From positions 1-11,497 of the forward strand of contig JAICXR010000066.1 in the NCBI GenBank assembly GCA_025980355.1: a stretch of 11,497 nt of DNA, written 5' to 3'. The DNA is from Chloroflexota bacterium. GTDB taxonomy: Bacteria > Chloroflexota > UBA4733. Both the position numbers and the translations under genes were made by a program. Shown in pieces: positions 6,636 through 11,497 of the stretch. The notes under the pieces were generated by a model. It was not told the origin of the DNA. It made no database searches and saw nothing but the letters and a program-made list of their open reading frames with translations. How positions within the stretch are numbered: position 1 is the stretch's first letter; every line of letters begins with the position of its first letter.

Positions 6636-7913
6636 ATGGGAACGAAAATGCGGTCCAGGCGTCGTCTGCTGCCGCTTGCCGGCCTGCCGCTCGGTGTCGG
6701 CATGCTGCTGACCGGCTGTGCCGGCGCCGGATTGCCGTCCGGCATGCTGGCCGGTGCGCTGCAGTACCAGGCGGCAACCTCCGGGACAGCCAGCTGTTCG
6801 CCGGCGCTCGCCTCGGCGAGCCTCAGCAGCACGACGACGGCCAGTGGCTCCGCGACCAGCGCCGCAACGAGCTCGGCCTCGACGAGTTCGGCCTCGATAA
6901 GCATGGCGTCCGGGACCGTCCCCCCGCCTCCGCAGAGCCAGTTGCTGCTCACGGGCAGCGTCAATTTCGGCTCATCCGGCACGGCAACGACGGCCACCGA
7001 GAGTACGACCGCGGCGGGAACGGCCAGCACCGTGAGCAGTAGCTTGAGCGGCTCCAGCAGCTTAAGCGGCTCGAGCAGCACCCTCAGCAGCGGCTCGAGC
7101 GGCTCCGGCACCGCCAGTACCGGTTCGAGTTCCGCCCTCACCAGTACGCTGAGCAGCTCCGCCGGTTCAGCCACCTCGCCGCTCGGTCAACCATCGATCC
7201 AGATCTACTCCACCAGTTGTACGCCGGCGCAGGTGGTGCAGTTCTATCAGTCGACGCTGGCCGGCATGCAGTGGTCCGGCTCCTTTACCCAGGCGAATAG
7301 CAGCCTCAGCGGGACGAGCGCGACCACCGGTTCGACGACCGAAAGCAGCGCCTCGCTCGCCGGCAGCACGGGAACCGGTTCGACGAGCAACTCCACGCTG
7401 TCTTCGGCCACCACCGCGTCCCCGGCGAGCAGTGCGACGAGCGTGAGCGCCTCCAGCGGTACGCAGGGCAACGGTCCCATGGCCGGGAGCTTCGTCGTCT
7501 CGACGGATACCGGGCAGACCGTTGCCTTCATCGAGGTCTACCAACCCTCGGGTGCCGCCGGCCAGGGCGGCTCTGCGGCCGTGGGAAGCAGCACGGGTTC
7601 GCTCAGTGCGAGCTCGACCAGCAGCGCAAGCAGCGGGTCCGCCACGTCGGGGCAAACGTATGTCGAGATTATCACGCAGCAAACCGAAACGATGGCTAGC
7701 GGTACGACCACCTCGGTGACCAGCGCGAGCGCTTCCAGCGCACCGACGACCACCGCTTCCACGGCCGCCATCACCACGTCGGCCTCCTCGTCGCCGAGCA
7801 GCGCGAGCATAAGCGCGGGCTCCTCCTCGACCGGGAGCAGTAGCTCGCTCAGCAGCGTTACGGCATCGTCAAGTTCGCTCAGCGGCAGCAGCACGACCAC
7901 GGCCGCCGGCTAG
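6636..7913 (+). CDS. Ser/Thr-rich (mucin-like) lipoprotein with interrupted conserved core
   Basis: The 425-residue product has a basic N-terminus (RSRRR), a hydrophobic stretch and a lipobox 'LLTGC' with C28, so it is a likely surface lipoprotein. The core blocks of the preceding lipoprotein recur in order: 'VPPPPQSQLLLTGSV' (95-109), 'IYSTSCTPAQVVQFY' running to 'MQWSGSF' (190-217), 'GSFVVSTDTGQTVAFIEVYQ' (284-303) and 'TYVEIITQ' (341-348). Between them lie tracts made almost only of Ser, Thr, Ala and Gly: about 55-94, 110-184, 218-280, 304-340 and 349-425. Such tracts are often flexible stalks and can be O-glycosylated, but glycosylation here is conjecture. A purine-rich ribosome binding site (AGGAAGGGA, 6618-6626) lies nine bases before the ATG; an in-frame ATG at 6648 is possible. 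It is driven by the sigma-54 site at 6513. Confidence 0.75.
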   Translation: MGTKMRSRRRLLPLAGLPLGVGMLLTGCAGAGLPSGMLAGALQYQAATSGTASCSPALASASLSSTTTASGSATSAATSSASTSSASISMASGTVPPPPQSQLLLTGSVNFGSSGTATTATESTTAAGTASTVSSSLSGSSSLSGSSSTLSSGSSGSGTASTGSSSALTSTLSSSAGSATSPLGQPSIQIYSTSCTPAQVVQFYQSTLAGMQWSGSFTQANSSLSGTSATTGSTTESSASLAGSTGTGSTSNSTLSSATTASPASSATSVSASSGTQGNGPMAGSFVVSTDTGQTVAFIEVYQPSGAAGQGGSAAVGSSTGSLSASSTSSASSGSATSGQTYVEIITQQTETMASGTTTSVTSASASSAPTTTASTAAITTSASSSPSSASISAGSSSTGSSSSLSSVTASSSSLSGSSTTTAAG

Positions 7914-7944
7914 GCTCGGGGCTGCCGAGACGGCGCCTCATCCG

Positions 7945-7999
7945 CCCTGCCCTTCTGCGGACTCGCTCAGAGGTATACTGAGACTGCAGAAGGGCAGGG
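7945..7999 (+). promoter_or_regulatory. 14-bp hairpin that would cover the ribosome binding site of the next gene
   Basis: CCCTGCCCTTCTGC (7945-7958) pairs perfectly with GCAGAAGGGCAGGG (7986-7999). Inside it CTCAG (7966-7970) pairs with CTGAG (7978-7982) around a seven-base loop. The right arm carries the only purine-rich ribosome-binding candidates (AGAAGGG, AGGG) and ends ten bases before the ATG at 8010, so the folded RNA would hide them. It could be a translational switch for the zinc-finger/murT/gatD transcript, a terminator for the lipoprotein gene ending at 7913 (no T-tract), or both. Confidence 0.6.
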
Positions 8000-8009
8000 T
8001 GCATTTCCT

Positions 8010-8234
8010 ATGACGTCCCTCATCCTCACGGTCGCCGTCCTCGCGATTATCGCCCTTGTTGGCACGCCGATCATCCGCCGCATGGTCGGGGCCGGCCCGC
8101 TGGTGTGTACGCGCTGCGATGGTACGGGCGACGTGAACGAAAACTGGCCGGATCCGTCCGAACCGACGGGCTGGCACCGTGTCACCGGCGTCTGCCCGAA
8201 GTGCAAGGGCAAAGGGCGCGTCCGCGCCCGGTGA
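8010..8234 (+). CDS. Small membrane-anchored protein with DnaJ-like zinc finger
   Basis: The 74-residue product has one N-terminal membrane segment (about residues 3-22, 'LILTVAVLAIIALVG') followed by RR. It then has two CxxCxGxG repeats, C33-TR-C36-DGTG and C62-PK-C65-KGKG, the signature of the cysteine-rich zinc-binding domain of DnaJ. DnaJ itself carries four such repeats; here a single zinc site of four cysteines is expected, facing the cytoplasm if the positive-inside rule holds. There is no J domain. Its stop overlaps the murT GTG start (GTGA, 8231-8234), so it is probably translated with murT and gatD. Such fingers bind unfolded or partner proteins; a role as an adaptor for the MurT/GatD complex at the membrane is only a guess. 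Confidence 0.75.
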   Translation: MTSLILTVAVLAIIALVGTPIIRRMVGAGPLVCTRCDGTGDVNENWPDPSEPTGWHRVTGVCPKCKGKGRVRAR

Positions 8235-9679
8235 GCAACCTCTCCGCCGCCCGCCTTGCCGCCGCTATCGGCGCGGCGCGGCTGGCTAAAGGTGCTAGCC
8301 GGCTCCTCCGGCGCGGCGGCGGCAGCACGATGCCCGGCCTGGTCGCCCGTCGCATCGCCCCCGATAGCCTGCAGACGCTGGCGGCACGGCTGCCGCGCGG
8401 CGCCGTGGCGGTCGCCGGCACCAACGGCAAGACCACGACCAGCCGGATGCTCGCCGGCATCCTGCGCCAGGCCGGGCTGAAAGTGCTCCATAACCGGGAA
8501 GGCGCCAACCTGCTGAGCGGTGTGACGACCACTGTGGCGACCAACAGCGCCCTGTCCGGCCGGCCACACGGTGACATCGGGCTGTTCGAGCTCGATGAGG
8601 CCAGCCTGCCGGCCGTCGCCGAGCAAGTCCGACCACGGGTGGTCGTGCTCCTCAACCTCTTCCGCGACCAACTGGACCGTTACGGCGAACTGGATCACCT
8701 GACGGCGCTCTGGCAGGGGAGCCTGTTTCCCCCGCCGTCGGAATCGCCGGCCCGGCCGTCGCGCGTGGCCAACGGGCAGGGCGACGGACCGACCATCGTC
8801 GTCAACGCCGACGATCCCGGCCTGGCCACCCTCGGCGAAAACGCGTCCCACGTCCTGTGGTACGGCATCGAGGACACCGCCGGCGGTACGGGCGTGCTCT
8901 CCCACGCCGCCGACGCCCTCATCTGCACCTGCGGCGCCCCGCTGGTCTACGACGCCGTCCACTATGCGCACCTCGGCCACTGGCGCTGCCCGTCCTGCGG
9001 CCGGCGGCGACCCCAGCCCACCGTCTTCGCCGCCGATATGCACTTTGACGGCCTCAGCGGAACACGCTTCCAACTCCATCTGCCGGGCGGCGTCGTCCCG
9101 GTCGCCATCCCGCTACCCGGCCTGTACAACGTCGGGAATGCGGTCGCCGCGGCCGGCGCGGCGACCGCGCTCGGCCTGCCCCCGGCGACCATCGTCGCCG
9201 GCCTAGCGAAGACTACGGCGGCCTTCGGGCGGCTGGAACGCATTAGCGTCGGCGGTCGCGACCTGGTGCTCTGGCTGGTCAAGAATCCGGCCGGCTTTAA
9301 CGAGGCGCTGCGCACCCTGCTGGCGCAAGCGGGACGTAAGACCCTCGTCATCGCCGTGAACGACCGCATCGCCGATGGGCAGGACGTCTCCTGGCTCTGG
9401 GATGTCGACTTTGAGGCCCTGGCTGATGAAGCGGCGCGGATCGACCACATCGTCTGCGCCGGCACGCGAGCCCACGACCTGGCGGTGCGCTTGAAGTACG
9501 CCGGCTTGCCCCAGGGCCGGCAGTCGGTGCGCGTTGACCCGCTCGCCGCCGTCCAGCGCGGCCGGGAACTGGCGTCGGCGGAATCGCCGCTCTTCATTTT
9601 CCCGACCTACACCGCGATGCTGGATTTACGGGCCGGATTTCGCAAACTGGGCTGGGTCGGTCAGAACTGGGAGGACTGA
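8231..9679 (+). CDS. murT: Lipid II isoglutaminyl synthase, Mur-ligase subunit MurT
   Basis: MurT with GatD converts the D-Glu of the lipid II stem peptide to D-isoglutamine, using ATP and ammonia from glutamine, at the cytoplasmic membrane face. The 482-residue product has the Mur-ligase ATP loop 'GTNGKTTT' (63-70), 'LFELDEASLP' (118-127) and 'LLNLFRDQLDRYGELD' (140-155). 'VVNADDP' follows (190-196). A zinc-ribbon insert spans 232-256. The DUF1727 C-terminal domain includes 'NDRIADGQDVSWLWDVDFE' (377-395), which holds the family's conserved catalytic Asp. The first zinc knuckle reads C232-T-C234, one residue shorter than the usual CxxC; the second is C253-PS-C256. I chose GTG 8231 because it overlaps the preceding stop and gives the family N-terminus; the frame is open further upstream only as a shadow. 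The TGA overlaps the gatD ATG by one base. Confidence 0.93.
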   Translation: MSNLSAARLAAAIGAARLAKGASRLLRRGGGSTMPGLVARRIAPDSLQTLAARLPRGAVAVAGTNGKTTTSRMLAGILRQAGLKVLHNREGANLLSGVTTTVATNSALSGRPHGDIGLFELDEASLPAVAEQVRPRVVVLLNLFRDQLDRYGELDHLTALWQGSLFPPPSESPARPSRVANGQGDGPTIVVNADDPGLATLGENASHVLWYGIEDTAGGTGVLSHAADALICTCGAPLVYDAVHYAHLGHWRCPSCGRRRPQPTVFAADMHFDGLSGTRFQLHLPGGVVPVAIPLPGLYNVGNAVAAAGAATALGLPPATIVAGLAKTTAAFGRLERISVGGRDLVLWLVKNPAGFNEALRTLLAQAGRKTLVIAVNDRIADGQDVSWLWDVDFEALADEAARIDHIVCAGTRAHDLAVRLKYAGLPQGRQSVRVDPLAAVQRGRELASAESPLFIFPTYTAMLDLRAGFRKLGWVGQNWED

Positions 9680-10425
9680 TGGAGCTGCGCATCGCCCACC
9701 TGTATGCGGACCTCCTGAACATCTACGGCGATCGCGGCAACACCATCGTGCTGCAGCGCCGAGCCCAGTGGCGGGGCATCGCCGTGTCCGTTCAGTCGAT
9801 TGGCCTGGGCCGGGAGCTGGCCTGGCAGGACTTCGATCTGATCTTCGTCGGCGGTGGTCAGGACCGCCAGCAAACGCTCGTGGCGGCGGATTTACGCCAG
9901 ACGAAGGCGGCGGCGCTCTCTGCGGCCCGCGACGATGGCCGGGTCATCCTGGCGGTGTGCGGCGGTTACCAACTGCTCGGCCATTCCTATCGCGGCGCCG
10001 ACGGGGGCGAACTGCCCGGCCTGGGGCTCTTCGACCTACACACCGTCCACCCCGGCAGCGCGGTACCCCGCTGCATCGGCGACGTCGTCGTGCGGTGCGA
10101 TTGGGACGAACAGCGCCGGACCCTTGTCGGCTTTGAGAACCACGGCGGCCGTACCTATCTGGGGCCGCGCTGTGCCCCGTTGGGCAGCGTGGTGGCCGGG
10201 TTCGGCAACAACGGGCGAGACGGCGGCGAGGGCGCCCGCACCCACAACGCCTTCGGCACCTACCTGCACGGGTCGCTCCTGCCGAAAAACCCCTGGTTTG
10301 CCGACCACCTGATCGCCACGGCGCTGCGCCGCCGCTACGGCGCGGCCACGACCCTCAGCCGCCTGGACGACAGCCTGGAGGCGGCGGCGCACGAGGCCCT
10401 GGAGCGCCGGACGCTGCAGCACTAA
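9679..10425 (+). CDS. gatD: Lipid II isoglutaminyl synthase, glutamine amidotransferase subunit GatD
   Basis: The 248-residue class I glutamine amidotransferase-like protein supplies ammonia to MurT. The nucleophile is C94 in 'ILAVCGGYQLLGHSY' (the same number as in S. aureus GatD) and the catalytic His is H197 in 'AFGTYLHGSLLPKNPWFADH'. Other family marks are 'LYADLLNIYGDRGN' at the N-terminus, 'FVGGGQDRQQ' (56-65) and 'GFENHGGRTYLG' (151-162). R131 is a candidate for the substrate-binding Arg. Length is normal for GatD. The ATG overlaps the murT stop (TGATG), so the two subunits are probably made in equal amounts by coupled translation. Nothing looks damaged. A cobyric-acid-synthase-type amidotransferase is the nearest alternative, excluded by the murT pairing. 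Confidence 0.93.
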   Translation: MELRIAHLYADLLNIYGDRGNTIVLQRRAQWRGIAVSVQSIGLGRELAWQDFDLIFVGGGQDRQQTLVAADLRQTKAAALSAARDDGRVILAVCGGYQLLGHSYRGADGGELPGLGLFDLHTVHPGSAVPRCIGDVVVRCDWDEQRRTLVGFENHGGRTYLGPRCAPLGSVVAGFGNNGRDGGEGARTHNAFGTYLHGSLLPKNPWFADHLIATALRRRYGAATTLSRLDDSLEAAAHEALERRTLQH

Positions 10426-10456
10426 TGCAACACCCGAAGCGCGCTCGCGGCCCGGT

Positions 10457-10467
10457 CATACCGTATG
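10457..10467. promoter_or_regulatory. Palindrome CATAC-C-GTATG abutting the -24 element
   Basis: CATACCGTATG is a perfect 5-1-5 palindrome ending two bases before the TTGGCACG of the sigma-54 promoter. A protein bound here would touch RNA polymerase, so it may be an operator. It is short enough to occur by chance. Confidence 0.3.
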
Positions 10468-10469
10468 CT

Positions 10470-10485
10470 TGGCACGAACCTTGCT
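10470..10485 (+). promoter_or_regulatory. Sigma-54 (RpoN) -24/-12 promoter upstream of the glycosyltransferase
   Basis: TGGCACG-aacc-TTGCT matches the sigma-54 consensus TGGCACG-N4-TTGCW at every fixed position. GG (10471-10472) and GC (10483-10484) are ten bases apart. The start of transcription would be near 10496, leaving a leader of about 109 bases before the ATG at 10605. Only 43 bases separate gatD from TTGGCACG, so any enhancer sites must lie inside gatD. Confidence 0.8.
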
Positions 10486-10513
10486 TGATCCGTAACGCTA
10501 TAGTGAATGTGCG

Positions 10514-10583
10514 AGCAGCACCAAGTCGGTAGCCAGCGACTGCGCGGACCCCAGCAAACCGGTCGGGGTCCGCCGCCCCTGCT
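10514..10583 (+). promoter_or_regulatory. Structured 5' leader of the glycosyltransferase (possible three-way junction)
   Basis: Three pairings nest within the predicted transcript. AGCAG (10514-10518) pairs with CTGCT (10579-10583) and closes the structure. AGTCG (10524-10528) pairs with CGACT (10537-10541). GCGGACCCC (10544-10552) pairs with GGGGTCCGC (10565-10573) around a 12-base loop. The last is a perfect 9-bp stem and the most secure. The ribosome binding site at 10589-10596 follows just outside. It does not match a riboswitch class I know. Confidence 0.4.
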
Positions 10584-10604
10584 ACTCCAGAAGGGACATC
10601 GGGG

Positions 10605-11497
10605 ATGATGGTCAGCAGAACCCCAGAATTGCGTGTGGCGTGGGTGAGTACCTACCCGCCACGAGAGTGTGGCATCGGCACATTCACCAGGGACCTGGTG
10701 AACGGCGTCGGCACCCTGGAGCCGCCGGTGGCGAGCATCGTCGCGGCCGTGAACGGCAACGGCGAGCAGTACCGCTACGAGCCGTTTGTGCGGGTGCAAA
10801 TGGAGGAAGGCAACCCGGAGAGCTACATCCAGGCCGCGGAGCGCCTGAACCGCATGAAGCACCTGGATATCGTTTGTCTGCAACACGACTTTGGCAAGTA
10901 CGGCCTCTGGCGGGACGGCTTCGAGGCCGATTACCTCGTCCCCATGCTTCAGGCCTTGCAACTGCCGGTGGTGGTGACGCTGCACTCGGTGACACCGCAC
11001 CCGAACGACCTGATGCGGGAGACCATGCAAGGGATCGCCAGATACGCCCAGGCGATCGTCGTCATGGCGAATATCGCCAAAGTGCTCCTGCAGGAGGACT
11101 ACGGACTCGATGAGGCGGCCCTGGCGAAGGTCGTCCAGATCCCCCACGGCGTCCCCGCCTGCGCCGGCAGCCGCAACCCTCCCTCCCTCGCCGCCGCGAA
11201 AAAGGCCCAGGGGTTGACCGGCCACCGGGTGCTTAGCACCTTCGGTCTCATCAACGAGGGTAAAGGCATCGAGTACGTGATCGAAGCCATGCCGGCCCTG
11301 GTCGAGAAGTACCCGGACCTGCTCTACCTCGTGATCGGGGAGACGCACCCCGAGGTGCGCAAGCTGCGCGGCGAGGGTTACCGCAACGACCTCCTCGCCC
11401 GTTGCCTGGCGTTGGGGCTGCGCGATCACGTCCGCTTCGTCAACCGGTACCTCAGCCAGAACGAGCTGGTGCGCTACCTGGCGGCGACCGACGTCTA
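10605..11497 (+). CDS. GT4-type glycosyltransferase, 3'-truncated by window edge
   Basis: The frame is open to the window end (297 codons seen). The N-terminal domain starts 'RVAWVSTYPPRECGIGTFTRDL' at residue 10, the opening of a group 1 (GT4, GT-B fold) transferase. It goes on with 'CLQHDFGKYGLW' (91-102), 'VVVTLHSVTPHP' (122-133), 'IVVMANIAKVLL' (151-162) and 'VVQIPHGVP' (176-184). The nucleotide-sugar-binding half begins with 'STFGLINEGKGIEYVIEA' (211-228) and 'YLVIGETHPEV' (241-251), then 'DHVRFVNRYLSQNELVRYL'. The conserved donor-phosphate Lys is probably K220 in 'EGKGIE'. The acceptor cannot be told; relatives handle mannose-type sugars. It has no membrane segment so far and should be cytoplasmic or peripheral. 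AGAAGGGA (10589-10596) lies eight bases before the ATG; the second ATG at 10608 is less well placed. It is expressed from the sigma-54 site at 10470. Confidence 0.88.
   Translation, partial: MMVSRTPELRVAWVSTYPPRECGIGTFTRDLVNGVGTLEPPVASIVAAVNGNGEQYRYEPFVRVQMEEGNPESYIQAAERLNRMKHLDIVCLQHDFGKYGLWRDGFEADYLVPMLQALQLPVVVTLHSVTPHPNDLMRETMQGIARYAQAIVVMANIAKVLLQEDYGLDEAALAKVVQIPHGVPACAGSRNPPSLAAAKKAQGLTGHRVLSTFGLINEGKGIEYVIEAMPALVEKYPDLLYLVIGETHPEVRKLRGEGYRNDLLARCLALGLRDHVRFVNRYLSQNELVRYLAATDV

Noticed and set aside
7030..7110. Ser-codon-rich DNA as a tandem repeat or CRISPR-like array
   Set aside because: Units such as AGCGGCTC are irregular and follow codons; no fixed period or spacers.
8058..8073. 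TTGGCACG inside the small zinc-finger gene
   Set aside because: No TTGC follows at the required distance and it lies in coding sequence.
10499..10504. TATAGT as a sigma-70 -10 element for the glycosyltransferase
   Set aside because: No -35-like hexamer at 16-18 bases; the overlapping sigma-54 match is far better.
10422..11429. 335-codon minus-strand open frame
   Set aside because: It is antisense to the glycosyltransferase and across its promoter; the plus strand has clear GT4 motifs.

Overview
The window is about two-thirds G+C and holds ten protein genes, two of them cut by the window edges. I see no rRNA, tRNA, CRISPR array or recognisable insertion sequence. Chloroflexota, perhaps near the Thermomicrobia, is my best guess for the host. 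The basis is high GC, a MurT/GatD lipid II amidation pair (typical of monoderm-type walls), a secreted protein with a carboxypeptidase-regulatory-like plus SH3-like architecture, several lipoproteins, and no LPS genes. This is inference, not a marker-gene assignment.

Region 1 (1-2443) is ureide/carbamoyl metabolism: the 3' part of an amidase-signature gene whose active site looks eroded, then an intact DUF1116/AllG homologue (oxamate carbamoyltransferase subunit family), closed by a strong hairpin. Region 2 (2414-4332) has a 338-base gap with operator-like repeats, a secreted two-domain protein on the plus strand, and a convergent minus-strand gene resembling a free-standing allophanate hydrolase C-terminal domain. 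A long stem-loop sits between the convergent pair.

Region 3 (4333-7913) begins with a type II NADH dehydrogenase followed three bases later by a lipoprotein. A second lipoprotein then follows under its own candidate promoter. The two lipoproteins share four sequence blocks, but in the second the linkers have become long Ser/Thr-rich tracts. Region 4 (7945-10425) is a tightly coupled set: a small membrane-anchored protein with a DnaJ-like zinc finger, then murT and gatD, which amidate the D-Glu of lipid II. A long hairpin covers the likely ribosome binding site of the first gene. Region 5 (10426-11497) is a structured leader and the start of a GT4-type glycosyltransferase.

The most striking signal is a pair of near-perfect sigma-54 (RpoN) -24/-12 promoters at 6513-6528 and 10470-10485. 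One lies upstream of the Ser/Thr-rich lipoprotein and the other upstream of the glycosyltransferase. This suggests a co-regulated cell-surface module, possibly a mucin-like lipoprotein and a sugar-transfer enzyme. The sharing of the promoter is seen in the sequence; the functional link is a hypothesis.
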